From contig AP025573.1 of NCBI GenBank assembly GCA_022845895.1, forward strand, positions 2,266,501 through 2,330,500: a stretch of 64,000 nt of DNA. The letters run 5' to 3'. Positions 8,681 through 16,879 of this stretch are shown here, piece by piece (position 1 is the first letter of the stretch; each line of letters begins with the position of its first letter). The DNA comes from Lachnospiraceae bacterium. Lineage in GTDB: Bacteria; Bacillota; Clostridia; Lachnospirales; Lachnospiraceae. Both the position numbers and the translations under genes were made by a program. The notes under the pieces were generated by a model that worked only from the letters and a program-made list of their open reading frames with translations, searched no databases and was not told the DNA's origin.

Positions 8681-9588
8681 CTCACTGCCTCCATAAATAG
8701 ATTTTCCAGCGACGGTTCCTGTATTTCCAGCTTTTCCACCGCTATCTGACCGTCGGCCAGCATGTTCATCAGCCGGTGCTGGACCGTATAGATGTCCTTG
8801 GCGTGGATGACAAGGGTCGTTTTGTTCTGCCGGCTTACCTGCAGGCCATCCAGCTTCTTCAGCAGCCGCTGCACGTCTTCCTGACGGCACAGCTCCACGA
8901 TCATCGTGTCTACGATGTGCCGCATCTTAAGCTCCTCCAGCGTTCCGTCCTGTATGATGGTGCCGTCGTGCAGAAACGCGACCGAATCGCAGATACGCTC
9001 TACATCAGACAGAATATGGGTGGAAAAGATAACGGTAGTCTTCTCTTTTACCTGTTCCAGTATATCAAGTATTTCCTTTCGCCCGACAGGATCAAGTGCC
9101 GAAGTCGGCTCGTCGCATATAAGAAGCTTCGGCCCGTTCAGCAGTGCCTGGGCAATGCCAAGCCTTTGCTTCATCCCCCGGGAGAATCCTCCTATCCTCT
9201 TCTTCCTGTTCTCTTTCAGCCCGGATAGTTCCAGCAGTTCACCGCTCTTTTCCCTAATCTGCGCGTGTTCCATCCCACATATCCTGCCGCACAGCCTCAG
9301 ATACTCTTCCGGCGTCATGAATCCATAGAATTCGGGGACATCAGGGAGATAGCCCACGAAGCGGTTCGTCTTCGTCTCCCCGTACTTCACCTTCTCGCCG
9401 CACACATACACCTCTCCCGCATCTTGTGCAAGTAATCCGAGTATGATTCTCATGGTAGTCGTCTTTCCGGCACCGTTCTGCCCGATCAGCCCATATACGC
9501 AGTGTCGTGGGACAAGGAGTTCTACCCCTTTGAGCACTTCATTCTGTCCAAAGCGCTTTGTAAGCCCCCGGACTTCTAATGTATCCAT
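8677..9588 (-). CDS. ABC transporter ATP-binding protein (YxlF-like)
   Basis: A 303-residue ATPase subunit of an ABC-2 exporter. It has a Walker A motif GLIGQNGAGKTTTMR near residue 35, the signature region IGGFSRGMKQRLGIAQALL and Walker B LLICDEPTSALDP. A FSTHILSDVERICD H-loop follows, with a C-terminal accessory domain of about 90 residues as in drug- or antibiotic-type exporters. The start codon directly abuts the stop of the small PLDc_N gene, and the stop overlaps the permease start, so the three are translationally coupled. It energises the permease encoded next to it. Function is confident at the family level; the substrate is unknown. Confidence 0.93.
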   Translation of the reverse strand: MDTLEVRGLTKRFGQNEVLKGVELLVPRHCVYGLIGQNGAGKTTTMRIILGLLAQDAGEVYVCGEKVKYGETKTNRFVGYLPDVPEFYGFMTPEEYLRLCGRICGMEHAQIREKSGELLELSGLKENRKKRIGGFSRGMKQRLGIAQALLNGPKLLICDEPTSALDPVGRKEILDILEQVKEKTTVIFSTHILSDVERICDSVAFLHDGTIIQDGTLEELKMRHIVDTMIVELCRQEDVQRLLKKLDGLQVSRQNKTTLVIHAKDIYTVQHRLMNMLADGQIAVEKLEIQEPSLENLFMEAVR

Positions 9589-9789
9589 CTATGAATCCTC
9601 CCGTCCGAACACGAAATATGCAATCGGGCCGATAATCTGTACGAAGAGCACAACGATGACCCACAGCACCCTGTTGCCGGTTTTGTAATGCGGGTGCCTC
9701 AGCACATGCACGAGCGCCATAACCGCAAGGGCAAGTTCAATGATGATGACCGGCAGCAAGACCGGCAGATATTCTCTTAATGCATCCAT
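9589..9789 (-). CDS. Small PLDc_N-domain membrane protein (YxlE-like)
   Basis: A 66-residue protein with two membrane helices (VLLPVIIIELALAVMALVHV and VLWVIVVLFVQIIGPIAYFV) and the short RHPHYKTGNRVLW loop between them. This pattern is the phospholipase D N-terminal-like (PLDc_N) domain, which is membrane-anchoring and not catalytic. The start has TAGGAGGATATAAAA upstream. It is placed 12 bp after an XRE regulator and abuts the ABC ATPase start, paralleling Bacillus YxlE. In Bacillus, YxlE contributes to anti-sigma-Y activity; whether this one also acts in signalling cannot be judged. Confidence 0.85.
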   Translation of the reverse strand: MDALREYLPVLLPVIIIELALAVMALVHVLRHPHYKTGNRVLWVIVVLFVQIIGPIAYFVFGREDS

Positions 9790-9801
9790 TTTTATATCCT
9801 C

Positions 9802-10896
9802 CTATAGATGTTCAAGTTTTTCTACACATGTCCGAAACCGGAACTCTTCCTGCATATCCTGAAATACCGGATTTTGGGTAAGTGCAGCCGCAAATGATTC
9901 TTTTACGAGCTTGGAGCCTCTTGGCGTCCCCTTATCCGCATCCACCTTGCCAAGCCAGTCGCTGATTTCGGTAAAATACGAGTCGCCGTCCGCCAGTCCC
10001 CAGGGAACCGGCAGTGCAACGATAATATTCGTAAACTTCTCTGTCATTATAATCGCATTCTCTTTGTCTCTGCGCATGGCATAGAGCTCGGCAGCCGCCA
10101 TATAAAACTGGATGGCCGTGTAAAAATGCAGCTTTTCTATGTTATACAGCCGAATCAGCTCTGATAGGCGTCTTATCGTCTCATCACAGAATTCAGCATT
10201 CTCCGTGTTCAGCATCATCATATTGACCGAGTCCTGTATCGCAAAGAGCAGATGCTGATACGCACAGATCTGGAAGATCTCCCTGGACTTCTTTACGTCA
10301 CCCATCTGCCGGTATATCGTTCCGGCCATCTCTGCATCCTGTGCAAGCGGCCTTACGTCTTCTCCCAGGATGTCAAGCGCTTCCTGCGGCTTATTACGCA
10401 TAATCAATATCATCACCTCCAGAGAGACCGTATCTTTGATCAGTGCGGCGTCTGCGCTGTCCTGTTCTATCCTTCTGCAAAGTTCAGACGCCCGTTCCAT
10501 CACTTTGTCAGGTTCTCCCATCAGTACCGCATGATTCAGATAGAGGAGCGCCATCTTGTAAAGAAAGGGAAAGCAGGAGTAGTATTTCTTGATCAAATCT
10601 TCGCTTCTCATATAGGTCTCCTCCGGCTCTGACGGAAATGCTTCCGCCAGCTCCCTGTACAGCTCTGTTATCTTCTTCTTCGTAAGCTGAGGCTCATACC
10701 CTATCAGCTTGTCGACAGAGATATTGAAAAGAGTCGCCAGTTCCGGCAGCAGGCAGATGTCCGGATAAGTGCTGCCGGTTTCCCATTTTGATACGGAAGA
10801 TTTGGACACGCCCATATATTCAGCCAGCTGCTCCTGCGTAATTCCCGTCTCCCTTCTGTATTTCATTATATTTTTTCCAAGGTTCATATTAACCAT
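9802..10896 (-). CDS. XRE-family transcriptional regulator with helical repeat domain
   Basis: A 364-residue regulator. Residues 4-65 are a Cro/C1-type helix-turn-helix (LGKNIMKYRRETGITQEQLA, then YMGVSKSSVSKWETGSTYPD). About 290 residues of alpha-helical, TPR-like sequence follow (for example EALDILGEDVRPLAQDAEMA). Such tails usually bind a peptide or small ligand. The start has AAAGGAGAGAGATAGA upstream. It is the first gene of the unit with the PLDc_N protein and the ABC exporter, so it most likely controls that exporter and itself. This family layout (HTH plus helical sensor leading an ABC-2 cassette) is common in clostridial antimicrobial-peptide response loci; the inducer here is unknown. 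Confidence 0.85.
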   Translation of the reverse strand: MVNMNLGKNIMKYRRETGITQEQLAEYMGVSKSSVSKWETGSTYPDICLLPELATLFNISVDKLIGYEPQLTKKKITELYRELAEAFPSEPEETYMRSEDLIKKYYSCFPFLYKMALLYLNHAVLMGEPDKVMERASELCRRIEQDSADAALIKDTVSLEVMILIMRNKPQEALDILGEDVRPLAQDAEMAGTIYRQMGDVKKSREIFQICAYQHLLFAIQDSVNMMMLNTENAEFCDETIRRLSELIRLYNIEKLHFYTAIQFYMAAAELYAMRRDKENAIIMTEKFTNIIVALPVPWGLADGDSYFTEISDWLGKVDADKGTPRGSKLVKESFAAALTQNPVFQDMQEEFRFRTCVEKLEHL

Positions 10897-10977
10897 TCTA
10901 TCTCTCTCCTTTCCTACTATCCATTATAGTATGATTATCTGCATATTCAACGGAATATGATGCAACAAAAAGAAAGA

Positions 10978-10998
10978 AAGTTTCCAAAACGGAAACTT
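10978..10998 (-). terminator. Rho-independent terminator
   Basis: AAGTTTCC (10978-10985) and GGAAACTT (10991-10998) form an 8-bp stem. On the minus strand it is followed by a T-rich run. It lies immediately after the stop of the 11003-11254 gene and ends that unit. Confidence 0.75.
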
Positions 10999-11002
10999 CC
11001 TT

Positions 11003-11254
11003 TCATCTGTTCAGATTGCTCTGTATATGATATCTCGCACTCTCTGCTATCTCTTTCTTCGTATAGATGTAATATGTGATACTGTGGTCAAACTTCTCTC
11101 CAAACCTTCCCATCCTGTGTGAATTTGCACTATAGCCTCCGGAGCTTTTCGTCTTTACCGTGTATGGTATCCCATTATCTTCCAGAATCGCTCTGGCTTT
11201 CGCATAGCGCCCGGCCTCCATCGTCATAAATACCTCTTCTTTATTCCAGAACAT
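11003..11254 (-). CDS. Small hypothetical protein, 83 aa
   Basis: I do not recognise the family with certainty. The 83-residue protein begins MFWNKEEVFMTMEAGRYAKA. It reads ARAILEDNGIPYTVKT in the middle, which resembles the short DUF2007-like fold in which an effector site modulates a protease or signal, but the match is weak. It is soluble and lysine/tyrosine-rich. AAAGGAGGAACGGCAT precedes the ATG. A terminator follows directly. It lies downstream of the SGNH hydrolase gene with a 32-bp gap and may be its operon partner. Confidence 0.7.
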   Translation of the reverse strand: MFWNKEEVFMTMEAGRYAKARAILEDNGIPYTVKTKSSGGYSANSHRMGRFGEKFDHSITYYIYTKKEIAESARYHIQSNLNR

Positions 11255-11286
11255 ATGCCGTTCCTCCTTTCAGCCACTTCTTATCT

Positions 11287-12000
11287 CTATACGGTCTTAA
11301 CTCCTGCCCTCTCCATTGCACGCCCGACAGCCTCTGCCAGCATCCTGGCGGACCTGGAGTTAAAGTGTACGCCGTCCACGGTCACGTCAAGGCCTCTCCT
11401 GCGGGAAAGCGAATCCTTCCTCCGCGGAAACAGCAGCATGTATAGTCCGTCCGCAATCCTCCCTGCGTTCAGCTTTCCCCAGCTGCAGGTCCTGTCCCGG
11501 TGCACGCGCTTTTTCTGCATCTCATATATGTCGATAAATTCTGCATCATATGTTCTTGCCACGCTCCTGATACAGCTGTTATAAGCCTCGACCTTTCCAA
11601 GCGGATAGTCTGCAAGCTGAATATAGGGAAGGCCCACAAGCACAACCTTATATCCGTTATGCTTCATCTGTCTGACAGCTTCCTCATAATATCCGGCAAA
11701 TTCCCCGATATCGCTGCTGAATCTGCGGATGATATTCCGGAGCCTGTACTGTATCTGCCAGAAGCGGGACCGGTTTCCAAGATAAGGAAGCAGTATATCA
11801 TTCGTCCCAAGAGAGAAGATGACCGTATCTGCTTCTCTATAGGCACGTTTCCTCATATATCTGCGAAGCCTCCGGACACCTCCTAGCAGAGATTCACCGT
11901 TCACTCCGAGATTCACAAGCTGCTGCTTCTTATCGGCAAAAGGAATATATGAATATCCCATCATTCCCAGTGTTATGCTGTCGCCTATACATAATGTCAT
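11287..12000 (-). CDS. SGNH/GDSL-type hydrolase
   Basis: A 237-residue esterase/lipase-like protein of the SGNH family. Block I is the start, MTLCIGDSITLGMMG, with the nucleophile Ser in GDS. Block II glycine lies in the NLGVNGESL region. Block III is FSLGTNDIL, with the conserved Asn. Block V, TVDGVHFNSRSA, carries the Asp-x-x-His pair. I start at the ATG at 12000 because AAGGAGG lies 8 nt upstream and GDS is expected almost at the N terminus; a longer reading to 12024 has no ribosome site and would overlap corA. There is no signal peptide, so it is cytoplasmic. The substrate could be an acyl or acetyl ester. Confidence 0.88.
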   Translation of the reverse strand: MTLCIGDSITLGMMGYSYIPFADKKQQLVNLGVNGESLLGGVRRLRRYMRKRAYREADTVIFSLGTNDILLPYLGNRSRFWQIQYRLRNIIRRFSSDIGEFAGYYEEAVRQMKHNGYKVVLVGLPYIQLADYPLGKVEAYNSCIRSVARTYDAEFIDIYEMQKKRVHRDRTCSWGKLNAGRIADGLYMLLFPRRKDSLSRRRGLDVTVDGVHFNSRSARMLAEAVGRAMERAGVKTV

Positions 12001-12016
12001 CCCGCCGGCCTCCTTA

Positions 12017-12934
12017 CTAGTCAAACCATTTCTTTATCCGGAACAGCCAGATTTCCACCAGGATAATCGCAATACTTACGATAATTACCACCGCATATCC
12101 GTAAGGGCTTGAAAGCTCTGGCATACCGACGAAGTTCATGCCATACCAGCCCGCAATCAGCGAAAGCGGAAGGAATATCGTCGTGACTACCGTCAGGAAC
12201 TTCATTATCTTGTTCTGCCTGATATCAATCTGCGACTCATACATCTCACGCAGCTGAAGCGAATATTCCTGCAGCCGTCTCGTATTGTCGAACAGCCGGT
12301 CCGCCCTCTTAGAATACAGGTCGAATATTCTGCAGTCCTCCTCCTCAAACATATGGTTCTGATTCTCTTCCAGCGTCTCGCTCACATCCGTTAGCTGCTG
12401 GTAATATGACTGCAGTGCCAGCAGTTCTTTCCTGATGGCGAGCATCTTCTTGTCAAAATCATTGATAACGCCTTGAAGCAGCACGCCCTCCAGCTCTGAG
12501 AGCTTCTTTTCATAATTCTGGAGAAAGATGACGTCTTCCTTGACAAGATATTCCATGAGTTCAAAGAAAAAATGTGCCGTGTACGTCTTTTCCACGGTCA
12601 GCGCTTCCGCCATATGCTTTACGAGCTTTTCAATTATGCCGGAATCATCTACGAGCACCAGCTTTTCCGTCGTCATGTAGAATCCGAATGTCGTATATGT
12701 CCCAAGCAGGTCATCCTTACGAGGAATGACGAAGGTCCCGATGACACAGTCCTTCAGCAGATCCGCCCTGCAGTAGTGCGTGTGATAAATATTCAAAAGC
12801 ATCTTCTTCTGGAAGTGCTTCTTGTATCCGTCTTCATATTGCTCAGATGTTATAATCTCGACCAGCGACTCGTCGTCACCGATCTCCTCATCGCCGCCGA
12901 TCGGCTCTATGCTTCCATTCAGCCGGTACCGCAT
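12017..12934 (-). CDS. CorA-family divalent cation transporter
   Basis: A 305-residue CorA-like magnesium/metal channel subunit. It has a soluble N-terminal alpha/beta domain and long charged helices (FDKKMLAIRKELLALQSYYQ onward). Two C-terminal membrane segments follow: FLTVVTTIFLPLSLIAGWYG, then GMNFVGMPEL with the GMN selectivity signature, and YAVVIIVSIAIILVEIWLF. The protein ends in a basic tail, RIKKWFD. CorA proteins form pentamers in the membrane with the soluble domain sensing cytoplasmic metal. The start is preceded by AGGAGGTGGCAGG. The gene is 16 bp upstream of the SGNH hydrolase gene. The N terminus is divergent from classical CorA, so it may be one of the Zn or other-metal variants. 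Confidence 0.9.
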   Translation of the reverse strand: MRYRLNGSIEPIGGDEEIGDDESLVEIITSEQYEDGYKKHFQKKMLLNIYHTHYCRADLLKDCVIGTFVIPRKDDLLGTYTTFGFYMTTEKLVLVDDSGIIEKLVKHMAEALTVEKTYTAHFFFELMEYLVKEDVIFLQNYEKKLSELEGVLLQGVINDFDKKMLAIRKELLALQSYYQQLTDVSETLEENQNHMFEEEDCRIFDLYSKRADRLFDNTRRLQEYSLQLREMYESQIDIRQNKIMKFLTVVTTIFLPLSLIAGWYGMNFVGMPELSSPYGYAVVIIVSIAIILVEIWLFRIKKWFD

Positions 12935-13096
12935 CCTGCCACCTCCTGTTTAAACATGAATCTATATCTATCATACCACAATCCGGAAAATATAAATATA
13001 ATATTTGAAAACAATGCTCCCAACACTAATTTACATATTTTACCATATGTGTACAGGCTTATTTTGTTATATGATGGTTTTGGAGGTATCATTTTT

Positions 13097-13249
13097 ATGA
13101 AAGAAGACATTGAACATATAATCAGAAGAGAATTTGACGCGGAAGCCGCGCGGATCGAACAGGAGACACGTTTTACATCGTTCGACGTATCTCCCGAAGA
13201 GATAGAATCCATGCGCCGGGCAATCGAAAAGCTGATAGAGAGGACATAG
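13097..13249 (+). CDS. Small acidic helical protein, 50 aa
   Basis: Short gene with GGAGGT 9 nt before the ATG at 13097. The 50-residue product (MKEDIEHIIRREFDAEAARI start, ending AIEKLIERT) is almost entirely charged amphipathic helix with no cysteine or membrane segment. It is read divergently from corA and is followed about 110 bp later by a VanZ gene. I do not recognise a family. Confidence 0.6.
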   Translation: MKEDIEHIIRREFDAEAARIEQETRFTSFDVSPEEIESMRRAIEKLIERT

Positions 13250-13362
13250 ACGAAAGCATCCGGCTGGCCGGTTTATCGGATATTTAAAAATATATTAAGA
13301 AATACCTTCTCTTAAATTCATTTTTATTATTTACAATGATAGATACTGAGGAGGGACATAAT

Positions 13363-13878
13363 ATGAAACAAAAGCAAAGCCGCACTAAACTGACTCTGGT
13401 ACTCATGATTATATATGTAATACTTATCACATGGATTATCCTGTTTAAGATGCAGCTATCCCTGGCAGGATTCGGGCATATGCGCAGCATAAATCTTGTA
13501 CCATATGGTGGTTCTGTTATCGTAAATGGGAAGGTACAGCTATCGGAGATATTCCAGAATATACTCGTCTTCGTACCGGCAGGCATCTATCTTTGTATGC
13601 TGAAAGGACGCCTTTCCATATCTAAAAAGATACTGATGATTGCTTCTTACAGTCTTTTTCTGGAAGTTATGCAGTATGTCCTGGCAGTCGGCGCTACCGA
13701 TATCACGGATCTTATCGATAATACCCTGGGCGGAACCATCGGTATCGGTATCTATGCAGGTGTCTGCAGGCTTCTGCAATCAGAAGAAAAGGCGAATAAG
13801 ATATTCAATATACTGGCAGCCGTCGGAACGGCATGCCTCTGTGTGCTCATCTTTGTGCTCATCGTCTGTAACTTATAG
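13363..13878 (+). CDS. VanZ family membrane protein
   Basis: A 171-residue VanZ-like protein. The start at 13363 is chosen because GGAGGGACATAAT directly precedes it; an in-frame ATG at 13336 lacks a ribosome site. The N-terminal helix is LTLVLMIIYVILITWIILFK. It continues with the family's SINLVPYGG segment, then IFQNILVFVPAGIYLCML and the ITDLIDNTLGGTIGI segment before the last helix. VanZ proteins are integral membrane proteins of poorly known role; the founding member gives low-level teicoplanin resistance. No glycopeptide-resistance genes are nearby. A strong hairpin terminator follows its stop codon. Confidence 0.9.
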   Translation: MKQKQSRTKLTLVLMIIYVILITWIILFKMQLSLAGFGHMRSINLVPYGGSVIVNGKVQLSEIFQNILVFVPAGIYLCMLKGRLSISKKILMIASYSLFLEVMQYVLAVGATDITDLIDNTLGGTIGIGIYAGVCRLLQSEEKANKIFNILAAVGTACLCVLIFVLIVCNL

Positions 13879-13924
13879 AGGAGCGATATCCTGTTGGAAT
13901 CCGGCCCAATAGGATATCGCTCCT
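13879..13924. terminator. Bidirectional hairpin terminator
   Basis: AGGAGCGATATCCT (13879-13892) pairs perfectly with AGGATATCGCTCCT (13911-13924), with a further inner TTGG/CCAA pairing. It lies between the VanZ gene and the convergent glutamate synthase-like gene. Confidence 0.85.
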
Positions 13925-13934
13925 TCGTCTCTGC

Positions 13935-15272
13935 TTATGCATGGGGAATGTCGGTATAGTCCGCGATATCCCGGCTTGTCGTGCACAGGTCTTCTACGGT
14001 CAGATTATGGATATCCCTGTGTCCGGTTATCCTGGCAAATGTCCGAATCTCTTCAAACATCGCCATAAAATAATTGCCGACACGAATGGCAGCCGCCTGT
14101 GCGTCAAATCTCGCCCTCAGCACTTCATCCTGTGTCGCTATCCCCGCGGGACATCTGCCGCTGCCGCAGTCTCTGAACTGCTGGCAGCCCGCTGCAACCA
14201 TCGCCGCGGATGCGACCGCTACGGCTGTCGCTCCCATAGCTATCGCCTTCACGGCATCCGATGACACACGAAAGCCTCCTGTCATGACGAGGTCGATGTC
14301 GGCCCCGGCCGCATCAAGATACTTCTTAGCCCGGTGCAGCGCATAGACAGCCGGCACGCTCGTGGCATCCCGGATAATCCTGGGACTGGCGCCAGTGGCA
14401 CCACCGCGGCCGTCAATCGTAATAAAGTCAGGTTCCGCATATACGCAATATTCCAAATCCTTCTCAATACGCCCTGCCGCAATCTTGATACCTATCGGGC
14501 GCCCTTCCGATGATATGCGAAGCTGTTCCACCAGCTCCTTCAGCTCTTCCTTCGTCGTAATATCTTCAAATCTGGATGGACTGATAACGTCCTTGCCAAG
14601 CGGCTTATTCCTCACTTTGGCAATTTCCGGGGTGACTTTGTCTCCTGGAAGATGGCCGCCCATGCCAGGCTTGGTCCCCTGTCCAATCTTAATCTCTATC
14701 GCGTCTGCTTCCCTCAGGTTCTTTGGCGTCACGCTGTACCTGTTCGGCACATACTCGAATATGTATTTATAGGCAGCGTCCTTTTCTTCCGGAAGGATAC
14801 CACCCTCTCCGCTGCACATCGCTGTCCGGGCCGTCGCGCTGCCTTTTGAAAGCGCAGTCTTGGCCTCTTTGGAAAGCGCTCCGAACGACATGTGCGATAC
14901 GTACACCGGTCCTTCCAGCACCATCGGGCGCTCCGCCTTTTTGCCTATTACAGTCTTGATACTGACTTCTTCCCCTGCATCAAGCGGGGGCGGATTCAGC
15001 TGCGCACCCAGTATCAGGATGTCATCAAATCCCGGGACCGGCATCTGCGTCCCCATCGCTTCTATGACCGGACGCCCGGAGGCGGCCATCTGCTGAATCG
15101 TCTCCATATAACGGTAAGTACATCCCACCATCCTTCCGGCCTCTTCCTCTAACTCCCGGAAGGAATCTTTCGGCTGCCTGCAGGCAGGACAGGCCTCTAG
15201 CTCCGTCAGCTTCCTCCCCTCTTTCTCTTCATCATATACGAATCCACATACGCTGCACTTATATCTTGCCAT
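13935..15272 (-). CDS. Rubredoxin-glutamate synthase-like FMN oxidoreductase fusion
   Basis: A 445-residue protein. Residues 1-40 are a rubredoxin-like knuckle domain (C6-x2-C9 and C28-x2-C31 around MARYKCSVCGFVYDEE). The rest is a glutamate synthase central/FMN-binding domain. Landmarks are SHMSFGALSKEAKTALSKGS, the KIGQGTKPGMGGHLPGDKV loop, the ITIDGRGGATGASP loop and MTGGFRVSSDAVKAIAMGAT. The C-terminal CQQFRDCGSGRCPAGIATQ cysteines would hold an Fe-S cluster. It has no amidotransferase domain, so it is not a complete GltB; such stand-alone archaeal-type GltB2 proteins are common in anaerobes. The start at 15272 has AAGGAGGAAGTCT upstream. It stands alone. Confidence 0.88.
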   Translation of the reverse strand: MARYKCSVCGFVYDEEKEGRKLTELEACPACRQPKDSFRELEEEAGRMVGCTYRYMETIQQMAASGRPVIEAMGTQMPVPGFDDILILGAQLNPPPLDAGEEVSIKTVIGKKAERPMVLEGPVYVSHMSFGALSKEAKTALSKGSATARTAMCSGEGGILPEEKDAAYKYIFEYVPNRYSVTPKNLREADAIEIKIGQGTKPGMGGHLPGDKVTPEIAKVRNKPLGKDVISPSRFEDITTKEELKELVEQLRISSEGRPIGIKIAAGRIEKDLEYCVYAEPDFITIDGRGGATGASPRIIRDATSVPAVYALHRAKKYLDAAGADIDLVMTGGFRVSSDAVKAIAMGATAVAVASAAMVAAGCQQFRDCGSGRCPAGIATQDEVLRARFDAQAAAIRVGNYFMAMFEEIRTFARITGHRDIHNLTVEDLCTTSRDIADYTDIPHA

Positions 15273-15410
15273 AGACTTCCTCCTTCTCCGATGCTTTGCG
15301 GCTGTACCGCGAACATGACCGCTTCCGTGCATCAGGTGCGTCATTCTATGTCAAGTATACCACGCTTCTTCCCATTCTTCAAAGCCTCATCTGGCATGCA
15401 GCCTTATTAA

Positions 15411-16406
15411 TCAGCTTATATAGAGTATCTGCACGTCCCCCAGTATCCTCTTCACTTCCGTCCTGAAAAAAGCTTCTGCTTCCGCCCGTACTTCCGCCCG
15501 GTAACAGTACCTGCCTCTTCCTCTGCCGGTCATTAGCTCTTTGTCATACAGATCCGGTGCCTGGGGAAAGGCTTCGCTGTTGATGGCACGGTGTATATAA
15601 GAATATGTCATGAGTATGATTTCGATAAACATCTGCTCTCTCATCTGTCCGCTCAGCCCTTCGTCCAGCTCCTTAAGAAGGCCGGTATACATCTCCTTCC
15701 ACCCTTCTGCAAGTATCACTGGTGCTATCAGCAGGCCGCACGGATACCCTGCCGCGCACATCTGGTTAACGGCATCTATCCTCTGGAAAAGGCCTGAAGT
15801 ACCCAGCTCCACCTTTTGAATCAGAGGCTGTGGATTTACGCTCATGCGAAATATGACCTTACCCCTGTGTTCCAGATCAAGAAGCGGCTCTACCATATCG
15901 AACTTTGTCGGAAAAGTAAGCTTTCCCCTTCCTTCGCGCGCGAATCTGGGTATCGTATACTCCAGATTGCCCGTAATCGTATTCTCCAGTATAAGGTCGC
16001 TGTTGCTCCCTATTTCAAACGTCAGCAAACTGCCGCTTTTCTCCCCCTGTCTGATCAGACGGTCCAACATCTGCTCCCGGTTCACAAAGAGCCTAAGATA
16101 AGCGCATTTGTTATAATTACACACGAGATAGCAGTACAGGCACATGGCCGTACAGCCGGATGATGTATATGGGACAAGATAATCTGAGACTTTATGGTTC
16201 TCCACGTACTTGTGCGTTTTCCGTGTGCCGATGATGAGGTTCCGCTTCATACGGCCAAACTCAGAATTGGGCTTGTCCCTCATCTCCTGAATTGCATTAT
16301 GGCTCTCGATAGGAATCCAGGGCAGGCTGCCAAACTGTTCCTTCAGCTTCTTCCCAAGGGGATAATCCAAACTGTCCGGTTCATAATATACTGCATCAAA
16401 TCTCAT
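15411..16406 (-). CDS. splB: Spore photoproduct lyase-family radical SAM protein
   Basis: A 331-residue radical SAM protein. The Fe-S binding motif is C-x3-C-x2-C (SGCTAMCLYCYLVCNYNKC, about residues 94-103), with the preceding VSDYLVPYTSSGCTAMCLYC region as in SplB. Spore photoproduct lyase directly reverses the thymine dimer formed in UV-exposed spores. The C-terminal half contains the MSVNPQPLIQKVELGTSG segment. Length is close to that of SplB. AGAAAGGAAAAATC precedes the ATG. It stands alone, divergent from the candidate selenoprotein gene. Presence of an spl-type gene fits a spore former. A related non-repair SPL-family enzyme is the main alternative. Confidence 0.85.
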   Translation of the reverse strand: MRFDAVYYEPDSLDYPLGKKLKEQFGSLPWIPIESHNAIQEMRDKPNSEFGRMKRNLIIGTRKTHKYVENHKVSDYLVPYTSSGCTAMCLYCYLVCNYNKCAYLRLFVNREQMLDRLIRQGEKSGSLLTFEIGSNSDLILENTITGNLEYTIPRFAREGRGKLTFPTKFDMVEPLLDLEHRGKVIFRMSVNPQPLIQKVELGTSGLFQRIDAVNQMCAAGYPCGLLIAPVILAEGWKEMYTGLLKELDEGLSGQMREQMFIEIILMTYSYIHRAINSEAFPQAPDLYDKELMTGRGRGRYCYRAEVRAEAEAFFRTEVKRILGDVQILYIS

Positions 16407-16570
16407 GATTTTTCCTTTCTGTCGCTGCGAACATGTCCTATTCCCAGCCGTTTTTCTGCTCCTATTATAACCTGGCAGTAGTTTTTATATCACATTTCAT
16501 CAGTTCATGGTAAAATATTACTGTCCGGGGCAATCTAAAATGGCGACACGCGAGATGGACAGGAAGGAGC

Positions 16571-16879
16571 ATGGGAATGCATATAATATATGAAAAAGCA
16601 CTGAAAGAGTATATGACGAAAAAGCATCTGGAGACAATCCTAGTCGAGGCCTATTCTCCAAATTCGTGAACGGGCGTACCGGAGATAACAGCAAGGTTTG
16701 CTGACAGGAAAGCGGCGGAGCGCCGCATAGACAGAAAAAGAGTAAGCCGCCGGATTCCCGGTGAAATCGGGGAGATCCTCGTGCTTACTCCTTCTCTTCG
16801 TTATGAAGACACTGTCGTATTGGGTCTTAAGCGTATCATTGGCATCAGATATATAACAGTGGATGGGATACGGCCTTAA
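16571..16879 (+). CDS. Candidate small selenoprotein with in-frame TGA, 102 aa
   Basis: Not found as a normal open frame because a TGA at 16667-16669 interrupts it. From the ATG at 16571 (AAGGAGC just upstream) 32 codons run to the TGA (context EAYSPNS-Sec-TGVPEITA). The same frame then continues for 69 codons to a TAA at 16877-16879. Both halves look coding: an N-terminal helix (EKALKEYMTKKHLETILVE) and a C-terminal strand-rich part with LVLTPSLRYEDTVVLGLKR. A hairpin with a GGU loop lies 26 nt after the TGA, as expected of a bacterial SECIS. The layout recalls the small CC/Se-type (seleno)protein families of clostridia, though I cannot name the family. The stop codons of this gene and baiI overlap. 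The alternative is a nonsense-mutated pseudogene. Confidence 0.6.
16689..16703 (+). promoter_or_regulatory. SECIS-like hairpin after in-frame TGA
   Basis: CAGCAA (16689-16694) and TTGCTG (16698-16703) form a perfect 6-bp stem around a GGT loop (GGU in RNA). The loop begins 26 nt after the TGA, inside the 16-37 nt window known for bacterial SECIS elements, and its first bases are G as required for SelB binding. E. coli fdhF also presents GGU at its SECIS apex. Confidence 0.55.

Noticed and set aside
8681-8890. N-terminal 70-residue extension of the ABC permease
   Set aside because: It is the ATPase gene in another frame; the ATGA overlap gives a natural start at 8680.
13935-15272. Large subunit of glutamate synthase (GltB)
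   Set aside because: No glutamine amidotransferase domain and a rubredoxin-like domain is fused in front; a GltB2-like oxidoreductase is the safer call.
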